Assembly: GCA_902785455.1 (NCBI GenBank)
Contig: CACZYY010000015.1
Location: forward strand, 1-33,603
Source of the DNA: an uncultured Spirochaetaceae bacterium
Lineage (GTDB): Bacteria; Spirochaetota; Spirochaetia; Treponematales; Treponemataceae
Length of the DNA: 33,603 bases
Direction of reading: 5' to 3'
A program made the translations under genes and the position numbers. Shown here one piece after another: positions 24,699 through 32,439 of the stretch. Every line of letters starts with the position of its first letter. The stretch's first letter is position 1. Below the pieces are notes generated by a model, which was not told where the DNA came from, ran no database searches, and saw nothing but the letters and a program-made list of their open reading frames with translations.

Positions 24699-25547
24699 AT
24701 GGTAATTAATCACAACATGAGTTCTTTGTATGCTAACCGCACATTGGGCGTTTCAAACGACCAGATGATGGGTAACATCGAGAAACTCAGTTCAGGTCAG
24801 CGCATTAACAAAGCTGGCGACGATGCTTCAGGATTGGCAGTATCTGAGAAGATGCGCAGCCAGATCCGCGGATTGAACCAGGCTAACCGAAACATTCAGA
24901 ATGGTGTTTCATTTATCCAGGCTACAGAAGGATACTTGCAGGAAACTACAGACATCCTCCAGAGAATCCGTGAGCTCGCAGTACAGTCAGCTAACGGTAT
25001 CTATTCTGACGAAGACCGCATGCAGATTCAGGTAGAAGTTTCACAGCTTGTTGCCGAAGTTGATCGCATTGCTTCACAGGCACAGTTCAACGGAATGAAC
25101 ATGCTCACAGGTAGCTTCGCACAGAATTCAGACCGCATTATGCAGTTCCAGATCGGAGCTAATGTTGACCAGAACGAACGTGTATATATCGGCACAATGA
25201 CCGCTCAGTCTCTTGGACTCAAAGGAGCTCAGGGATCAGAAGAGGGCGTTAGCATCAATACACCTGACACAGCTAACATGGCAATTGCCACTGTTGATGA
25301 AGCACTCAAAAATGTTTCAAAACAGAGAGCAGATCTTGGTGCATACCAGAACCGCTTTGAAATGGCTGCAAATGGCGTAAATGTTGCTGCCGAGAACCTT
25401 CAGGCTGCTGAGTCACGCATCCGCGACACAGACATGGCTTCTGAAATGGTTGAGTACACAAAGAACCAGATTCTTACACAGTCTGGAACAGCTATGCTCG
25501 CACAGGCAAACAGCCAGTCACAGAACGTATTGGCTTTGCTCCGCTAG
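24699..25547 (+). CDS. flaB: Flagellin, spirochete FlaB type (copy 2)
   Basis: A 282-residue core flagellin closely related to copy 1, with the same conserved ends ([20 protein letters not shown]; tail [18 protein letters not shown]) and [20 protein letters not shown]. The frame runs further upstream, but ATG 24699 has GGAGG 8 nt before it and gives the normal flagellin start. The ribosome site lies in ATGGAGGAC, again with GGA motifs. The 416-bp region upstream is hairpin-rich and shows no sigma-28-type promoter I can find, so it may be read through from copy 1 or from a promoter I cannot see. A hairpin precedes the flaG ribosome site downstream. Confidence 0.96.
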   Translation: MVINHNMSSLYANRTLGVSNDQMMGNIEKLSSGQRINKAGDDASGLAVSEKMRSQIRGLNQANRNIQNGVSFIQATEGYLQETTDILQRIRELAVQSANGIYSDEDRMQIQVEVSQLVAEVDRIASQAQFNGMNMLTGSFAQNSDRIMQFQIGANVDQNERVYIGTMTAQSLGLKGAQGSEEGVSINTPDTANMAIATVDEALKNVSKQRADLGAYQNRFEMAANGVNVAAENLQAAESRIRDTDMASEMVEYTKNQILTQSGTAMLAQANSQSQNVLALLR

Positions 25548-25623
25548 TTCATAGCACACAATAAAATCGCTTGAATTACGGCAAAAGAGACTTCTGGATG
25601 TTGTCTTTTCGTATGAAGAGCGT

Positions 25624-25658
25624 AAGAGGAAGAGGTGCGCCCCTTTTCCTCTTTATTT
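25624..25658 (+). terminator. Hairpin between flaB copy 2 and flaG (terminator/attenuator)
   Basis: AAGAGGAAGAGG (25624-25635) pairs with CCTTTTCCTCTT (25642-25653) over 12 bp with one wobble. It is followed by TATTT and then, after a few bases, by the flaG ribosome site. It could let only part of flaB transcription reach flaG and fliD. Confidence 0.65.
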
Positions 25659-25673
25659 CAGGAGGAACAGCCC

Positions 25674-26057
25674 ATGAATACACTAAATTCAGTCGGGCAG
25701 AATTTGGCAATGGATGGCCACTTCAAGTATAACTCCGGTGCAGCTACAGCTGTAAAACCCACAGCTTCTATCAAGCCCGTGGATGTTCCAATGGCAGATG
25801 CTGCCCAAGTGGTACAAAACATTACAAATAATCTTGCCCAGGTCAAGGAAGATGCCAAACAACTCCAGAGATTATCTGATGTCGTTATGGGTCGAAAAGT
25901 CCAGTTTAACGTCAATCAGGAATTAAACCAAGTTGTTGTTTCTATCGTTGACCCGTCAACAGATAAAGTCATCAAGGAGATTCCATCCGCAGACTTGCAA
26001 AAACTAAAAGTCAGGATTCGGAAGACTATTGGTCTTCTTTTTGATGAAATGATTTAA
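25674..26057 (+). CDS. flaG: Flagellar protein FlaG
   Basis: FlaG is a small cytoplasmic flagellar protein that usually sits beside fliD; its action in filament assembly is not well known. The 127-residue protein has the family's C-terminal pattern: FNVNQELNQVVVSIVDPSTDKVI then KEIPSADLQK (read here as two segments). The frame is open from 25635, but GGAGGA lies just before ATG 25674, which I choose. fliD begins 33 bp downstream. Confidence 0.88.
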   Translation: MNTLNSVGQNLAMDGHFKYNSGAATAVKPTASIKPVDVPMADAAQVVQNITNNLAQVKEDAKQLQRLSDVVMGRKVQFNVNQELNQVVVSIVDPSTDKVIKEIPSADLQKLKVRIRKTIGLLFDEMI

Positions 26058-26090
26058 TTTTGGTTTTCTGTAATCTGAGGGGATATTACT

Positions 26091-28184
26091 ATGGCTGAAA
26101 TTGCGATACCTGGAGTCAGCGACAAATATAAAACAAACGATTATATTGACGCGCTGATGAAAAAAGAGCGTATTCCTCTCACACGTGAGCAGGAATCGCT
26201 TGACAGGTACAAAGAACAGCAAGGCGCATGGCGTGGCATGAACCAAAAGATGTCGTCATTGCGTGACAGCACAAAAACACTCTACTCTTTCGAAAATCCC
26301 TTTAATAACAAGCTCGCAAATTCTTCAGATGAACGTGCTATTACGGCGGATGCAGGCAGAGAGGCCACTATCGAATCATTTAAAGTCGATGTCATAAAAG
26401 AAGCCACTGCTGACCGTTTTTTATCCGGCGAGCTCGACAAAAATTCAAAAGTTCCAAAAGGCACATACACATTCGAAATCGGTGAAAAGAAAATCAGTTT
26501 TAACTGGAAAGGCGGAAAGCTTACAGATTTTGTAACATCACTAAATAAACGCGGTTCAAATACTTTAAAAGCCTCTTTAGTCGGTGTAAGCAACGGAAAA
26601 TCCGCCCTATCAATCGAATCACTTAAAACAGGCGACGACAATCTTCTTGTATTTAAAGATGACGCCCTCACATACGCTCTCGAAAATAAAATAATCGAAA
26701 AAAGCAAAAAAGACGTTACTTCTTTCGGAGAGTCAATCACAGAATTTGAAAATCCAATTGACGAGGAATCACTCGCCAATCCCAAAATACCCGAAGTCGA
26801 GCAAAAGGGAATACCCCCGCTCACAAAAACATTCGTTGACTTCGACAAAGATACAGGCAAACTCGTAGTACCTCCACGCAGCGGCTTTACCCTGAACATC
26901 CCGGAAGAATTTCTGGAGACCAAAAGCGAAGTCTTTGAATTCAGCTATTCCACCCAGCAAGTTGAAGATTTAACCGAAGAGCTGAACATCAAGCGCACTA
27001 CCCGCCCGGAACTTCCGGAAGCAGGAGACGCCACATTCGAAACAATCACAGTGATTAATGAACAAAGCGAAACAAATCTTCCGCCGGTTCCGCTTGATCC
27101 GCTAGTTCCAATTTCCGGGCACGAAGATTTTTATGTTCATAACAAAGATGGAAGCGAAGCCCAGATTCCAACCGAAGGGCTTAGAATTGATGAAGAAACA
27201 GGAGAAAAAACTGTAGCTCTACAGCTTAAAAATTTTCCTGACATTGAAAGCATTGTAGTACGAAACCGCAATACAGGCACACAGATCAACATCTCACAAT
27301 TCTCAACTTACGATGAGAAAAAGAATCTCGGCTATGCACCGGTAAATCCAGTCTCTCAGGCAGGAGATGCCATCATAAAATACGAAGGAATCACAATAAC
27401 ACGTCCGAACAACAAGATTGATGATGTTATTCCTCACGTTACGCTCAACGTAAAGGCACCCACAAAAGAAACTGCTACAATCGACATTACAAGTGACAAA
27501 GAAAGTGCAAAAAATTCGCTGATTGAATTCGTTGGCCGCTACAATCAGGTTCTGGCAGAAATGACTATCCTGAGCGAAAACAAACCGGAAATAATCGAAG
27601 AACTTGATTATCTTTCCGATGCCGAAAAAGAAGAGGCTCAGAAAAAACTCGGAATGTTCCAGAACGATTTTTCACTCACAAACGGCAAGTCATCACTCAG
27701 GGCTATTACCACGGCAAACTACCGATGGGCAGACGAGGCAACAATCACGATGCTCAACCAAATCGGCATTTCAAGCAGGGCTTCTGGCAGCACAGGCGGC
27801 TACGTTGCAAGCCAGATGCGAGGCTATCTTGAAATCGACGAGAAAAAACTTGATTCCGCACTTGATGAGCATATCGACGAAATCAAAAATCTCTTCGGCT
27901 ATGATTCCGACGGCGACTTAGTCGTGGACTCTGGCATCGGATATGCAATTGACAAGCAGCTCACAAGTTGGGTTCAAAGCGGTGGAATCATCGCAAGCAA
28001 AAACAGCGGAATAGACACAAAAATCAAGGCATCCGAAGCAAATATCCGCCGTCTTGAAGGACAGCTCAGTTCCAAAGAAGCAAAACTACGCAATAAATAC
28101 GGCCAAATGGAAGGCACGCTCAACAACCTCAACGCACAGTCATCTACAATCAAAAGTTTCGCAAACGGTGGAAAAGCTGAATAA
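26091..28184 (+). CDS. fliD: Flagellar hook-associated protein 2 (filament cap) FliD
   Basis: FliD caps the growing filament and folds flagellin subunits. The N-terminal domain (GVSDKYKTNDYIDALMKKER, residues about 6-25) and the C-terminal domain (coiled coil in the last ~70 residues, IKASEANIRRLEGQLSSKEA) are typical. It is 697 residues long, well above the ~470 of enteric FliD; the extra sequence is a Pro/Glu-rich centre (residues about 210-400), which seems characteristic of treponemes. A GAGGGG ribosome site precedes the ATG. It follows flaG closely and precedes a promoter for the next operon. Confidence 0.94.
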   Translation: MAEIAIPGVSDKYKTNDYIDALMKKERIPLTREQESLDRYKEQQGAWRGMNQKMSSLRDSTKTLYSFENPFNNKLANSSDERAITADAGREATIESFKVDVIKEATADRFLSGELDKNSKVPKGTYTFEIGEKKISFNWKGGKLTDFVTSLNKRGSNTLKASLVGVSNGKSALSIESLKTGDDNLLVFKDDALTYALENKIIEKSKKDVTSFGESITEFENPIDEESLANPKIPEVEQKGIPPLTKTFVDFDKDTGKLVVPPRSGFTLNIPEEFLETKSEVFEFSYSTQQVEDLTEELNIKRTTRPELPEAGDATFETITVINEQSETNLPPVPLDPLVPISGHEDFYVHNKDGSEAQIPTEGLRIDEETGEKTVALQLKNFPDIESIVVRNRNTGTQINISQFSTYDEKKNLGYAPVNPVSQAGDAIIKYEGITITRPNNKIDDVIPHVTLNVKAPTKETATIDITSDKESAKNSLIEFVGRYNQVLAEMTILSENKPEIIEELDYLSDAEKEEAQKKLGMFQNDFSLTNGKSSLRAITTANYRWADEATITMLNQIGISSRASGSTGGYVASQMRGYLEIDEKKLDSALDEHIDEIKNLFGYDSDGDLVVDSGIGYAIDKQLTSWVQSGGIIASKNSGIDTKIKASEANIRRLEGQLSSKEAKLRNKYGQMEGTLNNLNAQSSTIKSFANGGKAE

Positions 28185-28218
28185 ACAAATTCCCCAAAAC
28201 TGCCGAAAATAAATATTA

Positions 28219-28247
28219 TCGACAAGCAGAGATTATCATGCTATAAT
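28219..28247 (+). promoter_or_regulatory. Sigma-70-type promoter downstream of fliD
   Basis: TCGACA (28219-28224), 17-bp spacer, TATAAT (28242-28247) with an extended TGC before the -10. Predicted start about 28254, with AAGGA before the ATG at 28277. It gives the PilZ/tsaEB group its own start. Confidence 0.8.
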
Positions 28248-28276
28248 AGTAAGAATCGGAAGAGTAAGGAATTTTT

Positions 28277-28867
28277 ATGGAATTTTATGTCAACAATGAA
28301 AAACTTGATATTGTTCTCGAAAATGAAAAGACTGTCGGTGACGTTTTAAAATCTTTCGAAGCCGAATGTGCCAAAAACGATGCGACAACAATTCATATTG
28401 TTCTCAATGGTAAAAATATCGGTGCAGGCGAATTCGAGTCAATTTTTCAGGAACCTGTCACCGAAAGCACCAAACTTGAACTTACAATTATCACAAAGGC
28501 CGAAATTCTTGCATCTTTCGAAGCCCAAAAATCAGAATGCGAGTCACTTTCAAATGAACTTCTCGAACTTTCTGTAAAGTTGCAGGGAGGGAAAGATAAA
28601 GAAGCCACAGTTCTTATCTCAAAACTGGCGGATTTTATCGAGGGTTTCTGCCACACAGCCACACTCTCAGCTCTTTTTCAGGACGTATATAAAAAGCTCT
28701 GTATCGACGGAAAAAACATCAACGAATTTTTCCAAGACTTTTCAGGAATTCTCAATGATTTCGAGCAGGCGATCGCATCCAAAGACACAGTTCTCATGGG
28801 TGACCTTGCCGAATACGAAATCAGCCCGAGACTTCTTTCAATTGCAAACACCATCAAGGAGCTATAA
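28277..28867 (+). CDS. Unknown treponemal protein between fliD and the PilZ gene
   Basis: A 196-residue acidic protein without signal or membrane segment. Its first ~70 residues (EFYVNNEKLDIVLENEKTVG, then DVLKSFE) look like a small beta-grasp-like or ubiquitin-like fold, and the rest is helical. I know of no functional assignment; its order fliD - this gene - PilZ gene resembles other treponemes, so a flagella-related role is an inference. It ends with TAA directly followed by the ATG of the PilZ gene, so they are co-translated. Confidence 0.7.
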   Translation: MEFYVNNEKLDIVLENEKTVGDVLKSFEAECAKNDATTIHIVLNGKNIGAGEFESIFQEPVTESTKLELTIITKAEILASFEAQKSECESLSNELLELSVKLQGGKDKEATVLISKLADFIEGFCHTATLSALFQDVYKKLCIDGKNINEFFQDFSGILNDFEQAIASKDTVLMGDLAEYEISPRLLSIANTIKEL

Positions 28868-29971
28868 ATGGGCAATCTTTCGATTTTTCTGCTTCAGACA
28901 GGCTCTCCTCTTCAAGCCAGGCTTGATGTAAATGTTTTTTCAATAATTATCATATTGGTCGCAATCATTTTTGTGATTGGTATCATATATTCAATCTCAA
29001 AGGTGTTTACGAATTACATCAATTCACCAGCATACCTTGAAAAAAAGAAGAATCGTCCCACATCGGTAAAAGATTTGACCGAGCTGGCAAATCATTGTTC
29101 CCTCGTAAAAGAAGAAAAGGACGTTCTTGCGCTAATCTGTAAAAATCATCGAACTCCAAACATCAAATACATTGTGCGCGATTACAACACGATGTACGCA
29201 CTTTTTAAGGAACAATTCCAGATTTTTGACAAAGTTAGTGATGAAGTCAGCAAAACACACCTTTTCAACCTTCAAAAAAAGGTCTTCAAGGTATTCCGTC
29301 AGCAGGCTCTTATCAAAAACTCAAAGAATATTTCCGTTGATACAATATTTACGCTCACAGTTGCAAAAGGATTCCACCACAAGCTAAAACTTACCGAAAA
29401 CAATTCCGAGGCAATGATTCTTGAGCTTCCACTTTCAATAAAAAAAGAAGAGCTTCCAAAGCCTCTCGAAAAGGTTAATTTCATCTTCGAACTTGAGGAC
29501 GGAGCTCCATACAACGTTGAATCCCGTGTAGTCCGCTATCAGGAAGGAAAAGACGGTGAAAGCCAGATGGTTGTCGTTCACTCAGACAAAGTATCGCCTC
29601 TTCAAAAGCGTGAGCAGGCCCGAGCAGAGCTCAACCTTCCATGCAAATTCCATTCGGTCAAGGTTGCGGTCGAAGGAAGCGGCAAAAAAGAAAAAATCAA
29701 CTACATTCCTTCAGAAAAAGCTTACGAAGGAATTCTTGAAGACATTTCGACAGGTGGATGCCGTCTTATCGCTACATTGCCAATCAAAGCTGAGCAGCAT
29801 ATTTTTATCGACGGTCCTCTGAACGCTAAGCAAAACGATCAGGCTGTAGGAACAATAGTTCGCACCACAAAGCGAAGTGATGGTATTTATATTCTTCACA
29901 TTAAATTCATTAAGATTGATGTGAAAGTCACCAACAGAATCCAGGCGATGGTCTACAAGTTTGATGAATAA
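28868..29971 (+). CDS. Membrane-anchored PilZ-domain protein (c-di-GMP binding)
   Basis: A 367-residue protein: an N-terminal membrane helix (about residues 24-46, SIIIILVAIIFVIGIIYSI), a helical middle region, and a C-terminal PilZ domain. Both c-di-GMP motifs are intact, RxxxR (Arg248, Arg252 in KREQARAEL) and DxSxxG (Asp292, Ser294, Gly297 in DISTGG). It is expected to sense c-di-GMP at the inner membrane and, by its place after fliD, to affect motility or filament function. It starts at the base after the upstream stop. Confidence 0.87.
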   Translation: MGNLSIFLLQTGSPLQARLDVNVFSIIIILVAIIFVIGIIYSISKVFTNYINSPAYLEKKKNRPTSVKDLTELANHCSLVKEEKDVLALICKNHRTPNIKYIVRDYNTMYALFKEQFQIFDKVSDEVSKTHLFNLQKKVFKVFRQQALIKNSKNISVDTIFTLTVAKGFHHKLKLTENNSEAMILELPLSIKKEELPKPLEKVNFIFELEDGAPYNVESRVVRYQEGKDGESQMVVVHSDKVSPLQKREQARAELNLPCKFHSVKVAVEGSGKKEKINYIPSEKAYEGILEDISTGGCRLIATLPIKAEQHIFIDGPLNAKQNDQAVGTIVRTTKRSDGIYILHIKFIKIDVKVTNRIQAMVYKFDE

Positions 29972-30010
29972 TCAACTTGACGGATTACATTTTATAGGTT
30001 ACTTTAAGAT

Positions 30011-30283
30011 ATGCAGGTTTTGGAACTTAATCAGATAGTACCTGACCCAAGCTACATTTATTACCGACGTAATTACGCGGCAGTAGCTAAGCTTCAGATG
30101 CTTTCTAAAACAATTGACATTAAAATCTCTTTTACGATTGAGACAGGACCTTTGGGGGACAAGATGCTCTATGTTGACATCGACCCAAGTGAGGATATTG
30201 ATTATCCTCTCATTCCAGTAAAATCAGCTCTCAAAACATATATTCTCAAAGCCGATGACGAAGGTGTGCTTCCGTGTCCATGA
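30011..30283 (+). CDS. Small unknown protein upstream of tsaE
   Basis: A 90-residue protein (MQVLELNQIVPDPSYIYYRR start) with no membrane segment and no recognised motif; the second half is acidic and beta-rich. It overlaps the start of tsaE, so it is part of the tsaEB run. No good ribosome site is visible before the ATG, which may mean coupling to upstream genes. Treat the function as unknown. Confidence 0.62.
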   Translation: MQVLELNQIVPDPSYIYYRRNYAAVAKLQMLSKTIDIKISFTIETGPLGDKMLYVDIDPSEDIDYPLIPVKSALKTYILKADDEGVLPCP

Positions 30284-30714
30284 CGTTTCATACAACAAGT
30301 GCCGAGGAGACAATCGAACTTGGGAAGAAAATCGGCTCTCTTCTCAAAAAAGGCGACATCATCGCCATGCAGGGTACTCTCGCGGCTGGTAAAACCACAA
30401 TCACAAAAGGAATCGCACAATCTCTCGGTGTAAAAGACGAAATCACAAGCCCTACTTTCTGTCTTATTTCCGAATACGAAGGGAAAATGCCTCTTTACCA
30501 CATGGATGTCTATCGTCTTGAAGGTGGTGAAGATTTCATTAATCTCGGTGTTGAGGATTTAATGTATGGAAACGGTGTGTCGCTCATCGAATGGAGCGAA
30601 AAAGTGATGGACGAACTTCCAAAAAAGACTATAATTCTCAAGATAGAACCGATTGAAGGCACAACAGAGCGGAATATAACTCTCGAAAACTGGCCTTACG
30701 GCGAAATAAACTAA
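30274..30714 (+). CDS. tsaE: tRNA t6A synthesis ATPase TsaE
   Basis: TsaE is the P-loop ATPase that resets the TsaB-TsaD complex, which makes t6A37 in tRNA. The protein shows GTLAAGKTT (Walker A), TSPTFCLISEY and HMDVYRL, all diagnostic. The GTG at 30274 is chosen because AAGG lies 9 nt before it; ATG 30280 overlaps the upstream TGA and is an alternative, with ribosome-site spacing too long (15 nt). tsaB follows after 24 bp. tsaD is not in the window. Confidence 0.92.
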   Translation: MSMTFHTTSAEETIELGKKIGSLLKKGDIIAMQGTLAAGKTTITKGIAQSLGVKDEITSPTFCLISEYEGKMPLYHMDVYRLEGGEDFINLGVEDLMYGNGVSLIEWSEKVMDELPKKTIILKIEPIEGTTERNITLENWPYGEIN

Positions 30715-30738
30715 CACATAAGACCCTTAAGGAATAAA

Positions 30739-31416
30739 ATGAAAGCACTCGTAATCGACGCTGCGGCCAGCTGCATGCACATTGCCGCAAAAAATGATGA
30801 TTTTAAAGCAAGCATTTCTCTTGATCTGGGGCAGAAACAATCTCAGAAATTGCTTCCTTCGATTGATTATATTCTCGAGCAGGTGGATCTAAAATCTTCT
30901 GATCTGGAATACACTGCCCTCACATCAGGTCCAGGCACATTCACCGGGCTTCGTCTTGCATTCTCGGCACTCAAAGCAATTGAGCTTGCTCACAACGTGC
31001 CTGTTTACGGCATTCCAAGCCTCGATGCCTACGCTTTTCCATACTCATGCTTTGACGGTACAGTCGTGAGCGTAATCGATGCCAAAAAAGACCAGTTCTT
31101 CGCGGCAATTTATGAGAATGGCAGGCAGATTTGTGAAGCAGAGGACACAACCGCTGAAAGCGTAGCCGCAAAGCTCGACAAGAGCAAGAAGATTCTTTTG
31201 TGCGGTCCGGATGCGGCTGTTTTCTCAGAGGAGCTTAAAAAAATTGACTCCAGCCTCAATCTCGTAGTATACGCTTCACAGCCAGTACCATCAGATTCGC
31301 TCTTCACAATCGCCGAAAGCATGATCGAGCAAAAAAAAGAGCCTCTCGCAGATTACGACGGCCCTGTATACATCAGAAAATCCGAGGCAGAAATAAAATT
31401 GGAAAGCCAACATTGA
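30739..31416 (+). CDS. tsaB: tRNA t6A synthesis protein TsaB
   Basis: TsaB is the inactive ASKHA-fold partner of TsaD in t6A synthesis. The 225-residue protein has the TsaB segments ALVIDAAASCMHIA, TSGPGTFTGLRLAFSALKAI (given as one 20-residue unit) and SLDAYAF. A ribosome site (TTAAGGA) lies before the ATG. The gene ends with codons for KSEAEIKLESQH; a second copy of this tail with another stop lies 119 bp downstream (31497-31535). Confidence 0.93.
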   Translation: MKALVIDAAASCMHIAAKNDDFKASISLDLGQKQSQKLLPSIDYILEQVDLKSSDLEYTALTSGPGTFTGLRLAFSALKAIELAHNVPVYGIPSLDAYAFPYSCFDGTVVSVIDAKKDQFFAAIYENGRQICEAEDTTAESVAAKLDKSKKILLCGPDAAVFSEELKKIDSSLNLVVYASQPVPSDSLFTIAESMIEQKKEPLADYDGPVYIRKSEAEIKLESQH

Positions 31417-31535
31417 TTCGCCGCATGGAGGCGGCACAAAGCAGGTTAACCGCGAGTTTTTTGCAAAAAAAACTCGTCACGACATGGATGTCGCAAAAAT
31501 CTGAAGCAGAAATTAAATTGGAAAGCCAGCAGTAA
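31378..31535 (+). repeat. Duplicated tsaB 3' tail flanking a palindrome-rich insert
   Basis: The tsaB end (31378-31416, ...SEAEIKLESQH stop) recurs at 31497-31535 as ...SEAEIKLESQQ stop. The two copies differ only at silent third positions over ten codons, then at the last residue. Between them lie three hairpins: GCCGC/GCGGC (31420-31435), CGAGTTTTTT/AAAAAACTCG (31453-31476) and CGACAT/ATGTCG (31480-31493). Confidence 0.75.
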
Positions 31536-31679
31536 TTAACGCACCAGGGATTGGAACACCTGCGAAGCAGTACCAGAGCAAGATTTCTTGCGGCGGTATG
31601 GAGCGCACTTAGCGCGGAAGTGTGCAAAGCCCGACCGCTGTGCCCTGAGCGGAGTCGAAGGGCGGCGGTGGTGCCCATA
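31536..31679. repeat. Palindrome-rich gap between tsaB and csrA
   Basis: No gene is seen. Notable parts are GCGCACTT/AAGTGTGC and, at 31642-31663, GCCCT...AGGGC around GAGCGGAGTCGA, a motif I have seen as a dispersed repeat in many unrelated bacterial genomes. It separates two convergent gene groups; no clear T-tailed terminator is present. Confidence 0.5.
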
Positions 31680-31901
31680 TTATGACAAAAGATTTGCAAG
31701 TGCGTCCAGGGCTGTGCTTCCGAGGGCTGCCTCACGGTTCTGTCTCTGGATGTCGTCATAAACTTCCTGCCGGAACACTTTTACAGTCTTTGGAGCGTCC
31801 ACGCCGATTTTTACCTGGTCGCCTGAAATTCCAATAATCTGGATTGAAATATCGTTTCCAATCTTTATTTTTTCATCAACTTTTCGTGACAGAATAAGCA
31901 T
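31680..31901 (-). CDS. csrA: RNA-binding translational regulator CsrA
   Basis: CsrA binds GGA motifs in mRNA leaders and usually blocks translation. The 73-residue protein is a clean family member: MLILSRK with Leu4, [20 protein letters not shown] with Arg44, and a helix after it. Arg44 is the key RNA-binding residue. Its ATG overlaps the fliW stop by one base (TAATG), so the two are translationally coupled, which would keep repressor and antagonist balanced. The likely target in this window is the flaB leader. Confidence 0.95.
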   Translation of the reverse strand: MLILSRKVDEKIKIGNDISIQIIGISGDQVKIGVDAPKTVKVFRQEVYDDIQRQNREAALGSTALDALANLLS

Positions 31902-32344
31902 TATTTTGCCCCCTTAGCTTTGAGGGCTTTGATGATATTGTATTTTGTCGTCCATTTTGTGTCAGCGAGAATCACCTGAAGGGCAAGATTGTTCTTTTTA
32001 TTGACTACGACAGGTCCCTGGAGGTTTGCTGTTACCGGCCCGCCATCAGCAGGAACGGTTACAATCGCCCAGACAATAACATCGGCGGCAGACTCAACAT
32101 CAATCTCAGAGAGAGTCTTGTCATCAACATCAAGCTCATATTTTTCTGCAATAATGAAAGGGTCAACGATAAGGAATGCAAGCCCGCTCTCATCAAGCGA
32201 CTGCATCCAGTAAAAAGGCTTATACTCAGACTCAATCAGAGCATATTTATGAAAATCTTCAAATCCGAGAACGCCATTCGGAAACTCAATGATATTTTTC
32301 TCATCGACCGAGACCGTTCCCATTGTCTTAGTTTTAACTTCCAT
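31901..32344 (-). CDS. fliW: Flagellar assembly factor FliW (CsrA antagonist)
   Basis: FliW binds CsrA and frees flagellin mRNA from repression; free flagellin in turn binds FliW. The protein shows FliW features: [38 protein letters not shown] and a C-terminal [13 protein letters not shown]. The start is the ATG at 32344, preceded by GGAG 7 nt upstream; the GTG at 32368 in the same frame has weaker support. The stop overlaps the csrA start. It follows flgL by ~95 bp, in the order flgL-fliW-csrA, conserved in several flagellated bacteria. Confidence 0.95.
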   Translation of the reverse strand: MEVKTKTMGTVSVDEKNIIEFPNGVLGFEDFHKYALIESEYKPFYWMQSLDESGLAFLIVDPFIIAEKYELDVDDKTLSEIDVESAADVIVWAIVTVPADGGPVTANLQGPVVVNKKNNLALQVILADTKWTTKYNIIKALKAKGAK

Positions 32345-32364
32345 GATTTTTCTCCATGATTTTT

Positions 32365-32433
32365 CCACAGATTACACAGATTAGCATTGATTTCCACAGA
32401 TTAAAATCTGAGTTTTCTGTGTGAATCTGTTGG
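32365..32433. repeat. ACAGATT-rich inverted repeat between flgL and fliW
   Basis: CCACAGATTACACAGA (32365-32380) is nearly complementary to the segment at 32416-32433 (TCTGTGTGAATCTGTTGG), and ACAGATT occurs three times in the left part. It could form a hairpin in the flgL-fliW transcript or be part of a dispersed repeat. Confidence 0.5.
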
Positions 32434-32439
32434 TTATCC

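Noticed and set aside
24447..24713. Minus-strand 88-codon ORF with CLRCHRKHRE
   Set aside because: No ribosome site and no clear family; it covers the hairpin-rich region and overlaps the flaB start. A decayed zinc-finger-like fragment cannot be fully excluded.
26282..26923. Minus-strand ORF of 213 codons inside fliD
   Set aside because: It is the antisense of an intact fliD and lacks any recognisable motif or ribosome site.
31453..31476. Terminator for tsaB or csrA
   Set aside because: The hairpin has A/T arms but no following T-run on either strand.
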